Of a stretch of 64,000 bases of DNA, positions 26,472-35,975 are shown one piece after another. Source of the DNA: Ga0077555 sp033764055 (GTDB lineage Bacteria > Pseudomonadota > Alphaproteobacteria > Rhizobiales > Hyphomicrobiaceae). Positions within the stretch are counted from its first letter, which is position 1, and each line of letters starts with the position of its first letter. A program made the position numbers and the translations under genes. The notes under the pieces were generated by a model, which was not told the DNA's origin, searched no databases, and saw only the letters and a program-made list of their open reading frames with translations. The stretch lies in assembly GCA_033764055.1 (NCBI GenBank), contig JANRJI010000145.1:1-64000 (forward strand), in the 5' to 3' direction.

Positions 26472-27506
26472 ATGGAGCCGGTCACCAGCAAGCTGCGCCG
26501 CACGCGCCTTTTTGCCAATCTGCCCGAGGACGGTCTCGCCGAGCTGATCTCCGAGCCCGGGGTGCGGCGCGGGGATCTTGCGGAAATCGTCGAGGCCCAC
26601 CCTGGCGATCTCGTCGTGCTGCTCGAGGGCGGGCTGCACATGACGGCGAAGGATGGCGCGGGGGAGCATCTCGCCATCCTGTCGGTCAATGAGACGGCGC
26701 CGGAGCCGGCGATCCTCTACACGATCCCGGCCGGGGCCGAGCTGCGGCTGACTCGATTCTCGACCTACCTCGTCATCGACGGCGCGCGCCTCGACAGCGT
26801 CATCGCGAGCGCGCAGGAGGCGCGGAGTCTGGCCGGACTCGACGATCGCGTCCGCGAGCGGGTGGCGGCACTGATCCGCTCGGGCCCCTTCAAGCAGCTG
26901 ACGTTCGAGCAGGTCGTGCGCTGCGCCGAGACCATGCAGTCCTGGACCGTCTCCGCCGGCGAGGACGTCATCGTCGAAGGGCAGGCGGGCGACTTCTTCT
27001 ATGTGCTCGAAAGCGGCCAAGCCGAGGTTGTGCGGCGAGGCATCCCGGTGGCGCGGCTGGCGACGGGCGCCTCGTTCGGCGAGGAGGCCCTGCTGCAGGA
27101 GGTATCGCGAAACGCCACCGTGCGCATGGTCACCGACGGACGGCTGCTGCGCCTCGGCAAGACGGACTTCGATCTGCTGCTCAAACCGGAGCTGGTCAAC
27201 GAGGTGTCGCCGGACCAGACTTTGCGCTTGATCGAGCGTGGTGCCACCGAGATCATCGACTGTCGTACCGAGGTGGAATGGGAGCTCTGGCGGCTGCCTC
27301 GTGCCCGCCTGATGCCGCTCGACCAGCTGCGCGAGCGCGCCCGCGGCTTGGACAAGGCACGCGATTATATCGTCTATTGCCGCACCGGCCGGCGGGCTAT
27401 AGCCGGCGCCTTCCTGATGCGCCAGCTCGGTCTCAAGGCTCGCGTGCTCGAGGGCGGTATCGCCGGATGGCCGTACGCCGTTGAAGGGGCTCCACTGGGC
27501 GGATAA
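26472..27506 (+). CDS. Cyclic-nucleotide-binding/rhodanese fusion protein
   Basis: A 344-residue soluble protein with three parts: a degenerate cNMP-binding-like domain (about 1-115), a better conserved one (about 125-235, phosphate cassette GASFGEEALLQEVSRNATV with its arginine), and a C-terminal rhodanese domain (about 240-340) with the active-site loop YCRTGRRA and the end GGIAGW. No DNA-binding domain is seen, so it is not a CRP-type regulator. It may link a nucleotide signal to sulfur transfer or redox sensing (inference). An AT-rich region follows. Confidence 0.88.
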   Translation: MEPVTSKLRRTRLFANLPEDGLAELISEPGVRRGDLAEIVEAHPGDLVVLLEGGLHMTAKDGAGEHLAILSVNETAPEPAILYTIPAGAELRLTRFSTYLVIDGARLDSVIASAQEARSLAGLDDRVRERVAALIRSGPFKQLTFEQVVRCAETMQSWTVSAGEDVIVEGQAGDFFYVLESGQAEVVRRGIPVARLATGASFGEEALLQEVSRNATVRMVTDGRLLRLGKTDFDLLLKPELVNEVSPDQTLRLIERGATEIIDCRTEVEWELWRLPRARLMPLDQLRERARGLDKARDYIVYCRTGRRAIAGAFLMRQLGLKARVLEGGIAGWPYAVEGAPLGG

Positions 27507-27514
27507 GGACAACC

Positions 27515-27580
27515 ATCTCCAGGCATTAATCTTTTTTGCCATATAGTTAGGCGATTTTGCTCAACCAATAATACTGTGGC
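27515..27580 (+). promoter_or_regulatory. AT-rich probable promoter region
   Basis: A short stretch much richer in A+T than its surroundings (ATTAATCTTTTTTGCC, CCAATAATACTG) between the fusion gene and the next secreted protein. TAATAC could be a -10 box, but no good -35 is spaced correctly. Confidence 0.35.
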
Positions 27581-27611
27581 CCGGTGTTCGCTTCACCGGA
27601 GCCAGTTCAGC

Positions 27612-28040
27612 ATGCGCCGCGCATTCCTACCGTTGCTTGCTTCAGTCACCCTGCTGCCGCTCCAGGCCGCAGCGGAGACGCCAACGACGACTCGCATCGA
27701 GACCCGCCCCTTCTACGGTGCCACGGTCACCCTCGAGGAGGGCGTTCGTGTATTCCGCCCGCTGCCGCCGCACGGCCGCGTCATCATCAATCCGGGCGGA
27801 GCCACGCCGTTGAACCTCAACTACGAGGAGCACCGGTCCGTCTCGCACAGCTACACTCACGAGCAGGCCGCAGGGCGCCAGGCGGACGGTGATGCATCGC
27901 GCGGAACGGCGGCCTACCTGGGTGACGGACCCGAGTGGGCCGGCGGTCGTCACGGCTCGCGCTACCACGGCCAAGTCGGGCGTGGCGTGAACGGTAGCGG
28001 ACGCCCGAGCTATGGTGGCCGATCCGGCAACGTCCGCTGA
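27612..28040 (+). CDS. Hypothetical secreted Gly/His-rich protein
   Basis: A 142-residue protein with a clear signal peptide (MRRAFLPLLASVTLLPLQAAA). The mature part has VTLEEGVRVFRPLPPHGRV and then a low-complexity C-terminus rich in G, H, R, S and Y (from about residue 85). I do not recognise a family. The ATG at 27612 starts the signal peptide cleanly; a GTG at 27576 would add 12 unlikely residues. Confidence 0.65.
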   Translation: MRRAFLPLLASVTLLPLQAAAETPTTTRIETRPFYGATVTLEEGVRVFRPLPPHGRVIINPGGATPLNLNYEEHRSVSHSYTHEQAAGRQADGDASRGTAAYLGDGPEWAGGRHGSRYHGQVGRGVNGSGRPSYGGRSGNVR

Positions 28041-28116
28041 GCGGCGCCGGGAGCCGAAACGGGAACGGTCGATCGACGGTTGTAAGCCGATCGGCGTTTC
28101 TCTATTGCCTCGGCAG

Positions 28117-28134
28117 ACCCGACGGCCGTCGGGT
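28117..28134. repeat. Perfect 18-base palindrome upstream of truA
   Basis: ACCCGACGGCCGTCGGGT is fully self-complementary and lies 31 bases before the truA start. It could be an operator or part of a terminator for the preceding gene. Confidence 0.5.
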
Positions 28135-28164
28135 TGCATCGAGCCGAGGCTACAGCGCGACCAG

Positions 28165-28908
28165 ATGCCCCGTTACCGGATCGACATCGAGTACGACGGG
28201 ACGCCGTTCGTCGGCTGGCAGATGCAGGCCGAAGGTCGGTCCGTACAGGGCCGGCTGAGCGAGGCGATCGCGGCCTTCTGCGGCGAGACTGTGAGCGTGC
28301 GCGGAGCGGGCCGGACGGATGCCGGCGTGCACGCGCGGGGCCAGGTCGCCCACATCGATCTGACGCGTGACTGGGAGCCCTTCAAGGTCCGCGAGGCCTT
28401 GAACTTTCACCTAAAACCAGACCCCATCGTGGTGCTCGAGGCCAGTCGTGCAGCGCCCGACTTCGACGCCCGCTTCTCCGCGACGGGGCGGCGCTACATG
28501 TACCGGATCCTGGCGCGCAAGGCGCCTCCCGCCCTCGACAAGAACCGCGTCTGGTGGGTTCCTCGGCCGCTCGACCCGGCAGCCATGGCAGAGGCTGCGG
28601 CGCAGATGCTGGGCAAGCATGACTTCACGACGTTCCGGGCGGCCGGCTGCCAGGCGGCTTCGCCTGTGAAAACGCTCGACCGGCTCGAGGTGAGCCTCAT
28701 TGGTGAGGAGGTTCGCATCGAGGCGGCGGCGCGGTCGTTCCTGCATCACCAGGTCCGCTCGCTGGCGGGCAGCCTCAAGCACGTGGGCGAGGGCAAGTGG
28801 ACTCCGGCCGACATGAAGGCGGCTCTCGAGGCTTGCGACCGGTCGCGCTGCGGCGCGCTGGCGCCGTCCCGTGGACTCTATCTCATGGCGGTGGACTACG
28901 CAGGCTGA
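28165..28908 (+). CDS. truA: tRNA pseudouridine(38-40) synthase
   Basis: A 247-residue TruA. The catalytic aspartate is D52 in AGRTDAGVHARGQ; other family segments are IEYDGTPFVGWQ, TGRRYMYRI, HDFTTFRA and FLHHQVRSLAGSL. It modifies uridines 38-40 of the tRNA anticodon stem-loop. The ATG chosen gives the standard N-terminus MPRYRIDIEYDG; the longer frame is non-homologous. In many alphaproteobacteria truA follows fmt; fmt is not here. Confidence 0.96.
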   Translation: MPRYRIDIEYDGTPFVGWQMQAEGRSVQGRLSEAIAAFCGETVSVRGAGRTDAGVHARGQVAHIDLTRDWEPFKVREALNFHLKPDPIVVLEASRAAPDFDARFSATGRRYMYRILARKAPPALDKNRVWWVPRPLDPAAMAEAAAQMLGKHDFTTFRAAGCQAASPVKTLDRLEVSLIGEEVRIEAAARSFLHHQVRSLAGSLKHVGEGKWTPADMKAALEACDRSRCGALAPSRGLYLMAVDYAG

Positions 28909-29013
28909 CAGGTGCCGTCACCGCTCAACGCCAAGGGCTGCGGAAACGGCTCCGGCGACACACCTATCGGCCGCGCCACCGGAGACACCATCCGCTATCG
29001 CCGCCGCTACGTC

Positions 29014-29997
29014 CTACTTCCGATAAGCCTCGATCACCTCTTTGCCGGCATCGCCGGCCCGCTTCAGCCAGTCGGTCGTCAGCTGATCGCCGATCTTTTT
29101 CAAGCCGTCACGCAGGGTGTCGCTCGGCGGAACGACCTTCATGCCCTTGGCGACGAGCTGCTCGACGTACCACTGGGCCTTCTCCTCGGCGATCTTCCAG
29201 CCGCGGGTCTCCGCCTCGGCTGCGGCCTTGAGGATGGCTTCCTGCTGCTCCTTCGGCAGGCCGTTCAACGCAGCCTTGTTGACGAAGATGACGTTCTTAG
29301 GGATCCAGCCCTGCACGTCGTACCAGTGGGTCATGGTTTCCCAGACCTTGCTGTCGTAGCCGGTCGAGCCGGAGGTCATGAAGGCGTTCACGGTGCCGGT
29401 GGCCAGCGCCTGGGGCAGCTCCGCGGCTTGAACTGTCACCGCCTGGGCACCGACCAGCTCGGCGATGCGGGTCGTGCCGACATTGTAGGCCCGCATCTTG
29501 AGGCCCTTCATATCGTCGACGCTATTGATCTCCTTGGCCGCATAGATGCCCTGTGGACCCCACGCGACCGAGTAGAGCAGCTGCATGCCCTGCGACTCGA
29601 GCTTCCTGGCGATCGCCGGCTTCTGCGCCTGCCACAGCTTGAAGGCGTCCTTGTAGCTGGAGGCCAGGAACGGGATGGTGTCGAGGCCGTAGACAGGATC
29701 CTCATTCTCGTGGATCGAGATCAGCACCTCACCGATCTGAGCCTGCCCCGTCGCCACGGCACGCTTGATCTCCGGCGCCTTGAACAGCGAGGCGCCGGCA
29801 TGCACCGTGATCTCGAGCTTGCCATCCGTCGCCTTCTTCACCTGGTCGACGAACCATACCAGGTTCTCCGAATGGTAGTTGTTGGCGGGATACGCCGCCG
29901 GAAGGTTCCACTTCGTCTGAGCGACCGATGGCTCGACGTGCACTGTGGCGGCAAGCGCACCAACGAGCCAGCCGATCAAGATTGTCGTGAAGCGCAT
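29014..29997 (-). CDS. dctP: TRAP transporter substrate-binding protein (second system)
   Basis: A 327-residue periplasmic receptor with signal peptide ending near EPSVAQ, preceded by AGGAGGGGG. Conserved parts: KKATDGKLEITVHAGASLF, MKGLKMRAYNVGTTRIAELV (arginine of the ligand site) and AELPQALATGTVNAF. It is last in a Q-M-P operon, 18 bases after dctM, the reverse of the other two systems. Confidence 0.93.
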   Translation of the reverse strand: MRFTTILIGWLVGALAATVHVEPSVAQTKWNLPAAYPANNYHSENLVWFVDQVKKATDGKLEITVHAGASLFKAPEIKRAVATGQAQIGEVLISIHENEDPVYGLDTIPFLASSYKDAFKLWQAQKPAIARKLESQGMQLLYSVAWGPQGIYAAKEINSVDDMKGLKMRAYNVGTTRIAELVGAQAVTVQAAELPQALATGTVNAFMTSGSTGYDSKVWETMTHWYDVQGWIPKNVIFVNKAALNGLPKEQQEAILKAAAEAETRGWKIAEEKAQWYVEQLVAKGMKVVPPSDTLRDGLKKIGDQLTTDWLKRAGDAGKEVIEAYRK

Positions 29998-30015
29998 TTT
30001 CCCCCTCCTACATCC

Positions 30016-31323
30016 TCAACCAGGAAAAACCAGTTGCGGCAGAACCATCACGATCTGAGGAAATACCGTGATGATGGCGACTGCTGCAACAAGAAGGAAG
30101 AAGAACGGCAGGGCCGCCCATGCGACAGTGTTGCTGTCGTGGCCACTCATCGTCTGGAGAACGAAGAGATTGAAGCCGACCGGTGGTGAAACCTCGGCCA
30201 TCTCTACGATCAGCACGAGGAAAATTCCGAACCATACGAGGTCGAACCCTGCCTTCTGGATCATCGGCAGCACGACCACCGTCGTTAGCACGATCATCGA
30301 GATGCCGTCCAGGGCGGCGCCCAGGATGATGTACATCACGGTCAGCGCTGCAATCAGCATGAACGGCGACAGCTTCAGGCCGTCGACGTAGCTCGCCAGC
30401 GCGGATGGAATGCCCGTGTAGCCCATCGACGTCGACATGAACGACGCGCCGGCCAGGATCAGCATGATCATGCCGGTCAGCCGGGTGGTGCCCATGACGC
30501 TGTCCCAGAAGGCCTTGAACGTCAGGGAGCTCGACCACCAGGCGATGGCCAGCGAGCCGAGCACGCCCCAAGCTGCACATTCGGTTGCCGTCGCCCAGCC
30601 GGTGAGCAGGACCGCGAACACCAGGATGATCAGCAGCATGCAGGGGATCAGATTGACCGATTCCCGCAGCTTCTCGCGGAGCGGCATGCGGGGCTCCATC
30701 GGCGGCATCTTGTCGGGATTGAGCATCGCCCAGACCGCGATGTAGCCCGAGTAGAGCACCATGACGAGAAGGCCCGGCAGAAAGCCGGCGAGGAACACCT
30801 GCAGGATCGAGACCTCGGCCGCCACCGCGTAGACGACCATGGTGATCGACGGCGGGATCAGGATGCCGAGCGTGCCAGCGCCGGCGAGCGAGCCCAGTGA
30901 GAGCATCTCGGGGTAGCCGCGCCTCTTGAGCTCCGGCAGGGCGATCTTCGCGATCGTCGCGCAGGTCGCCGCGGAGGAGCCCGAAACCGAGCCGAAAATG
31001 CCGCAGCCGAGCACGTTCACATGCAGGAGACGGCCAGGAACCCGGCGCAGCCAAGGTGCGAGGCCACGGAACATCTCATCGGAGAGTTTCGTGCGGAACA
31101 GGATCTCTCCCATCCAGATGAAAAGCGGCAGCGCAGCCAGCTCCCACGAGGCCGCGTTGCCCCAGATCTTGGTGGCGAGGACAGAGCCTGCCGGGATCGA
31201 GCCCGGCGCGAACTGCATGCCGATCCAGCCGCAGGTCAGGAGCGCGATGGCGATCCAGACACCGGAGCCCAGGAGGACCACGAGGACGACGCTGATCAGC
31301 AGCGATATGGAGACGAGATCCAT
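30016..31323 (-). CDS. dctM: TRAP transporter large permease (second system)
   Basis: A 435-residue DctM with LPLFIWMGEILFRTKL, GSVSGSSAATCATIAKIALP, GSLAGAGTLGILIPPSI and VEMAEVSPPVGFNLF. A membrane domain of about twelve helices. GAGGA lies upstream of the start; dctQ ends 10 bases before it. Confidence 0.95.
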   Translation of the reverse strand: MDLVSISLLISVVLVVLLGSGVWIAIALLTCGWIGMQFAPGSIPAGSVLATKIWGNAASWELAALPLFIWMGEILFRTKLSDEMFRGLAPWLRRVPGRLLHVNVLGCGIFGSVSGSSAATCATIAKIALPELKRRGYPEMLSLGSLAGAGTLGILIPPSITMVVYAVAAEVSILQVFLAGFLPGLLVMVLYSGYIAVWAMLNPDKMPPMEPRMPLREKLRESVNLIPCMLLIILVFAVLLTGWATATECAAWGVLGSLAIAWWSSSLTFKAFWDSVMGTTRLTGMIMLILAGASFMSTSMGYTGIPSALASYVDGLKLSPFMLIAALTVMYIILGAALDGISMIVLTTVVVLPMIQKAGFDLVWFGIFLVLIVEMAEVSPPVGFNLFVLQTMSGHDSNTVAWAALPFFFLLVAAVAIITVFPQIVMVLPQLVFPG

Positions 31324-31333
31324 GATGCAGTCC

Positions 31334-31879
31334 TCACACCCCGCTCTGAGCTGCGCGCTCGACCAGCTCCTCGGCCGTCTTGGGCGCCTCTTTCAGATAG
31401 CGGGGATTGTTGCCGGCCAGGACGTGCACGAGCTCGTCGACGATGGCGATGAAGAGAATGACCAGTCCGATCGTGAAGCCGAGTTGCGGGAACCAGAGCG
31501 GCACGACCAGCACGCCGGTCGACATGTCGTTGATGAGCCACGACGTGTAGGTCATCACCACGACCTGCCACGCAAAGTAGCCGATGAAAATGCCTGCCAT
31601 GACGAGGGAAAAGAGCTCCGAGAGCCATTTTGCGCGCCCGGTCAGCCTGTCAGTCAGCAGGCCAACCCGGATCATCTCGCCCGACTTGAAGGTGTGAGCG
31701 AGCCCAAGGAAGGCCATGGCCGCCATGCACCAGGCCGTGATGTCGTCACCGGACTTCACGTTGAGCCCGATCTCGCGCCCGATCGACAGCGCCATCATGA
31801 GGCAGAGGATTGCTATCAGGAAAACACCGGCCAGGTAGCCGGCTCCCAGATAGAGGCCGTCGAGAAGCTTGCGGAGCAT
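31334..31879 (-). CDS. dctQ: TRAP transporter small permease (second system)
   Basis: A 181-residue four-helix DctQ. Helices lie at about residues 12-32, 48-66, 92-112 and 136-156; FKSGEMIRVGLLTDRL is the family loop. It is the first gene of the second TRAP operon, so its promoter must lie in the 372-base gap upstream. Confidence 0.9.
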   Translation of the reverse strand: MLRKLLDGLYLGAGYLAGVFLIAILCLMMALSIGREIGLNVKSGDDITAWCMAAMAFLGLAHTFKSGEMIRVGLLTDRLTGRAKWLSELFSLVMAGIFIGYFAWQVVVMTYTSWLINDMSTGVLVVPLWFPQLGFTIGLVILFIAIVDELVHVLAGNNPRYLKEAPKTAEELVERAAQSGV

Positions 31880-32251
31880 CGTTGCGACCGTTCCCTCGCG
31901 GATTATCGTCCTGACCGACCGGTCCTATGGCCCGGCCGATCGTCCAGGGTGCCATGAAAGCCGCAATGCCCTAAGTTTCGATTAAATCCAGGGCTCGAAT
32001 GCAACCGCCCCCGCCATCTTTGCGCCCGCGGGCGAAATGGTCTCGAAACGAGCACCCGGCGGATCGGCCAAAGCCCGGACGAGAAGGTCCGAAAACATTC
32101 GAGCCCCCATACGCAACAGAGCTTTGTGGGAACCGCCAACGCCGCCCTTGCCGAGGTCACGTCGAGGCCCGCACTCCCGCCCATGCCGCAGCGGAGGCCA
32201 GTCACGGGAGTGCAGGTGATCCGGCACGCTCTGGCGCCGTGGGTTGCCGGG
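31880..32251. other. 372-base intergenic gap before the second TRAP operon
   Basis: No gene is supported here. Short open frames on the minus strand lack ribosome-binding sites and homology. It should hold the promoter of the dctQMP operon (minus strand), with a slightly AT-richer stretch around 31970-31985 (TAAGTTTCGATTAAATCC), but no specific box is convincing. Confidence 0.5.
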
Positions 32252-33388
32252 CTAGTTCAGCGGCTGGCCCGTCGCGCCGCGCGCGCCCGAGCGGGCACTG
32301 CGATCCTTGGCCGTGGCGTTGAAGGCGGGCTTGTTCGATCCCGCGGCGGTGCCGTCGCCCTTCATGAGGCCGTGCTCGGTCATCCACCCCTGAATCTTGG
32401 CGGCGACGACGTCGGAGTTGGTGTCCATCATGGGCATGTGGGTGTTACCTTTGATCCCCAGCGCCGGCAACTCCATCCAGGTCGACGAGATGCCCTTGGA
32501 GGCCAACGCCTCATGGTACGGCCGAACCCCTTTCACGTGATCGATCCACACTGGGTTGGTATCGATGAAGTCGCCCCAGACGAACACATGCGGCGTGCCA
32601 GCGAGGCGGCTCACCTCGGGGTGATCGGGCGTCGGCGCGAACGCGGGCTCGACCGCCACGACGCCCTTCACCTTGTCCGGAGCTGCCAGCGCCGCGCGGA
32701 GCGCGAAGAGCCCCGCCTGACCGTGGGCCATGATGACGCATGGGCAGACGCGCTGCACGAGCTGGTTGTAGGCCGACTGTGTGGCATCGCCGGTGACCGC
32801 CCAGCGCGGGGCCATCTGCATCTGCACGGTGTCGAACGCATTCAGCGGGAACTTCACGCCTGGGTTCGCGGTCCGCTCGCCCGGATTGGTCCGATAGGAC
32901 TCGGGCGGCCCGATGCGGAAGATCTCCCAGCTGTCCTTCTTGTCTCGAAAGATCGGATCGCTCTTGTAGATCTCGGGCCGCGAGAACGTGGCGCGGCCAC
33001 GCTCGACGGCGTCGGAAACGTAGACCGAGTGTCCTTGCTTCAGGAAGAACTGCATCCAGCCCGGGTTGCCGTCGGGCTTCGTCTCCCACGAGGCGCCGGT
33101 AATGCCTCCGGTGTGCCACATCAGCAGCGGGTGCTTCGCGGCCGGCCGGGCGAGGCGTACGAACTGGGCGTACATCTGGCCGGTGTGGTAGTCCCCGTTG
33201 GGGTTGACCTCGATGGGATCCCCGCCGGGCACGTTGATCGACTGCTTCGGCAATCCAGAAAGGGTCACGGTCCGACCACCGACGTAGAGCGAGCCGATCT
33301 CCTCGACTTCGTAGGCCTCTGCGGCACCGCACGCGACTGCCATCAATACGGCGGAAGCGAGGCTGAGAGCGGAAAGGCGAATTGGCAT
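32252..33388 (-). CDS. Secreted alpha/beta-hydrolase-fold protein, nucleophile replaced
   Basis: A 378-residue protein with a signal peptide (residues 1-25, ending EAYEVEE) and an alpha/beta hydrolase fold (WHTGGITGASWETKPDG, GHSVYVSDAVERGRA). At the nucleophile elbow the sequence reads MAHGQAG, where relatives have HSQxG, so the expected serine is glycine 223. The likely acid (E257 in VAVEPAF) and histidine (H317 in GNTHMPMMD) are present. It may be inactive or use another mechanism. The start has GAGGAA nine bases upstream. The C-terminal 35 residues are low complexity. It lies upstream of the second TRAP operon on the same strand. Confidence 0.82.
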   Translation of the reverse strand: MPIRLSALSLASAVLMAVACGAAEAYEVEEIGSLYVGGRTVTLSGLPKQSINVPGGDPIEVNPNGDYHTGQMYAQFVRLARPAAKHPLLMWHTGGITGASWETKPDGNPGWMQFFLKQGHSVYVSDAVERGRATFSRPEIYKSDPIFRDKKDSWEIFRIGPPESYRTNPGERTANPGVKFPLNAFDTVQMQMAPRWAVTGDATQSAYNQLVQRVCPCVIMAHGQAGLFALRAALAAPDKVKGVVAVEPAFAPTPDHPEVSRLAGTPHVFVWGDFIDTNPVWIDHVKGVRPYHEALASKGISSTWMELPALGIKGNTHMPMMDTNSDVVAAKIQGWMTEHGLMKGDGTAAGSNKPAFNATAKDRSARSGARGATGQPLN

Positions 33389-33490
33389 TGAAAATTCCTC
33401 GATGGGATGCCGTTGGCTGGGCTCTGGCAAGCTACCCTCGGCTTGGTGACCAAATGCTTAAGGCGGGAATTCCCCGGTGCGGCCCGGCCG

Positions 33491-35074
33491 TCATTCGAGT
33501 GCACGAGCGGCCGAAGGCGCCGGCGTCGCCGCCGAGATCCCGATTCCCGCGCCCAGAGCGCCACGGCTCGTGAGACGGCCGTGCCCCAGCACGACCGCTG
33601 CCATCAGCACCGGCAACGGCCACAAATGCGATCCGAGCAAGGCCAGAACCGCGGCGATCGCCCACAGGATCGCCAGGAGATGCTCGAGCAGTCCGATCAG
33701 CTTCGACTGGGCGTGTCGACGCAGCATGCCGCGCCGGTTGCCCGGCATCGGGTGCCAGAGATTGAGGAGTGCCGTCGAGGCACTGGCGCCGGCAGCGAAT
33801 AAAAGCGCAGCGAGCGCCGTCAGCGGCGAGGCCAGCGCGAGGCCCCCGACGGGCACGGCCGCGACCAGGAGCACCGGGACGGCAATGGCAGAGAGCTTGG
33901 CCCAGTCGACTGCGGCCGGTCGCACGGGCGCTGCAGCGATCAGCTCGGGCGCATCCTCGCCAGACACCGCAATCCAGGCGAGCGAAGCGGCGACCTGAGC
34001 CGCGATCACGACGATGGCCGGCGTCAGGGCGAGAGCGATCGGCAGAGAGCCGGACCGCACCAGAACCACCGCGAGCGGGATGGTGTAGACGATCTGCAGG
34101 CCGAGCTGCGCGAACAGGCTCGGATCGCGCACGAGCAGGCGCCATTCCTTGCGACGCAATGCGCGAGAGGGACCAGACCTGAAGCGCATCGGCCGCGTTG
34201 GCCGTCCGGCGGTCCCCGCGGACGGCGCGCCCGCTGCCTCGAGACATGCCCGGGCAAAGCTGCCGCCTAGTCGCCAGGCCGCAAATGCGAACATCGCCGC
34301 TCCGGCGAGGAGCAGCGCGGCCATGGCCCACGGCTCGGCGAGCATGGCGTCGACCGGCAGCCACAGGATGCGACCGACGATGCCCGCCTCGCGGATGGCC
34401 GCCGGCTCCAGGGCCGCGGCAATCGAAGCACGCAACTGATCGGGCAGCATGGCGACGACCTGCGCCGCGAGCACGATCGCGCCACCGATGAACGCGCCGC
34501 CGAGATGGGCGTAAAGGCGCGCACGGCGCGGCCCGAACAGGCGAAAGAGCGCGACGGTCACGGCGAGCGCCAGTGCCGTAGCGACCAGCGCCAGCCCGAG
34601 CAGCGTGGGATACGCAGCCAGCCACTGCACCCCGTAGCGGATGGCGCCGACGTTGGCGACGGGCAGTGCCAGCATGGCGACCGAGCCCAGCGACGAAAGC
34701 GCAATCGCCGTCGCCTTCGCGGCCAGAATGCGGCGTGGACTCTGTGGCGAGCCGTAGAGCAGATCGAGATCACCTCGATCGTAGAGAGTCCTGGTAGCGG
34801 CGAAGAGCCCCTGAGCCGCCATCCAGCTGACGACGGTGCCGAGGAGAACAGCCAGAGCGAGGCGGGCCTCCGGCGTCGATTGCGGTCCGGCGATCACGTG
34901 GGCGATGCGGGGCACGGTCGGCCAGGCCAGGGCATGCAATCCGACGACGCCAAGGAGCCCCAGGCCCAGTGAGCGTGCTGGAGTCATGCCACCGAGCATG
35001 TCGACGAAGCGGCGCCAGTTGAGCCGCAGGTCGTGCGCGACGAGCCACAGGAAAGTGCCCGGCTTCAGTCTCAT
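33491..35074 (-). CDS. ABC transporter permease
   Basis: A 527-residue membrane protein with about 12 hydrophobic helices in two blocks, separated by a hydrophilic centre (RRKEWRLLVRDPSLFAQ near residue 310) that is typical of ABC-2-type exporter permeases. RTLYDRGDLDLLYGSP is a recognisable segment. Its ATG overlaps the TGA of the ATPase gene by four bases, so the two are translationally coupled. Substrate unknown. Confidence 0.85.
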   Translation of the reverse strand: MRLKPGTFLWLVAHDLRLNWRRFVDMLGGMTPARSLGLGLLGVVGLHALAWPTVPRIAHVIAGPQSTPEARLALAVLLGTVVSWMAAQGLFAATRTLYDRGDLDLLYGSPQSPRRILAAKATAIALSSLGSVAMLALPVANVGAIRYGVQWLAAYPTLLGLALVATALALAVTVALFRLFGPRRARLYAHLGGAFIGGAIVLAAQVVAMLPDQLRASIAAALEPAAIREAGIVGRILWLPVDAMLAEPWAMAALLLAGAAMFAFAAWRLGGSFARACLEAAGAPSAGTAGRPTRPMRFRSGPSRALRRKEWRLLVRDPSLFAQLGLQIVYTIPLAVVLVRSGSLPIALALTPAIVVIAAQVAASLAWIAVSGEDAPELIAAAPVRPAAVDWAKLSAIAVPVLLVAAVPVGGLALASPLTALAALLFAAGASASTALLNLWHPMPGNRRGMLRRHAQSKLIGLLEHLLAILWAIAAVLALLGSHLWPLPVLMAAVVLGHGRLTSRGALGAGIGISAATPAPSAARALE

Positions 35075-35853
35075 GCCGCCTCGGCCTCCGGCCGGGTCAG
35101 CGAGAGGAACACATCCTCCAGTGTCGAATGATCGCGGCCGGCCGCGGCCTTGAGCTCCGTGAAGGTGCCCTCGGCGACGAGACGGCCGCCCGCAACGATG
35201 CCGATGCGGTCGGCCAGGCGCTCGGCGACCTCGAGGATGTGGGTCGTGAGGACGATGGTCGCACCGGCCCCGACGCGGGCCTGCAACAGGTCCTTGACCT
35301 GCCGGGCGATGCCCGCGTCGATCCCGGTCAGCGGCTCGTCGAGCATGATCAGGCTCGGGTCGTGGATCAGCGCGCCGGCCAGTGCCACCTTCTGCTTCAT
35401 GCCTCGCGAGAAGCCCTCGCACCGGGCGTGGGCGTGGGGGACGAGGTCGAGCACCTCGATCAGCTCCCCGGCACGACGCTCGGCAACCCGGGCGTCGATG
35501 TCCCAGAGGCCGGCCACGAACTCGAGGTACTCGAGGGGCGTGAGCTTGTCGTAGAGCATCGGCTCGTCGGGAAGCCACGCCGTCACGCGCCGCGCGGCGA
35601 TCGGATCGGCGAGCGCGTCGATGCCGAAGATCGAGATCGAGCCCCGGTCTGGCCTCAGGAGCCCCGCGATCATCCGCAAAGTGGTCGTCTTGCCGGCACC
35701 GTTCGGACCAAGCAATGCGTAGAGCTCACCGCGTGGCAGAATCAGGTCGATGCCGGCTACCGCCTGCTTCGCACCGAACGATTTGGCGACATCCGATAGC
35801 AAGAGGCCTGGCACAGAGCCTGGAGCCGCGGCGGGCGCGAGAGCAGAGGACAT
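35071..35853 (-). CDS. ABC transporter ATP-binding protein
   Basis: A 260-residue ATPase of the drug/lipid-exporter type. Walker A GPNGAGKTTTLRM, signature FSRGMKQKVALAGAL (serine shifted from the usual LSGG), Walker B SLIMLDEPLTGID and switch histidine in VLTTHILEVAE. It powers the permease encoded immediately downstream. Confidence 0.94.
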   Translation of the reverse strand: MSSALAPAAAPGSVPGLLLSDVAKSFGAKQAVAGIDLILPRGELYALLGPNGAGKTTTLRMIAGLLRPDRGSISIFGIDALADPIAARRVTAWLPDEPMLYDKLTPLEYLEFVAGLWDIDARVAERRAGELIEVLDLVPHAHARCEGFSRGMKQKVALAGALIHDPSLIMLDEPLTGIDAGIARQVKDLLQARVGAGATIVLTTHILEVAERLADRIGIVAGGRLVAEGTFTELKAAAGRDHSTLEDVFLSLTRPEAEAA

Positions 35854-35975
35854 GCGGGGGCCTGTCGCTGGACTGTTGGGCTCGCGGGCCCATCAGCCAG
35901 GCACGCCCCACGAGGATAGTCGCACCGGCGTTTCGCCCAGGTTAAGGCGCCCGGACGCGCCCGCAGCGGCCTCGC

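Noticed and set aside
31903..32227. Short minus-strand open frames in the gap before the second TRAP operon
   Set aside because: No ribosome-binding site, no coding bias and no homology.
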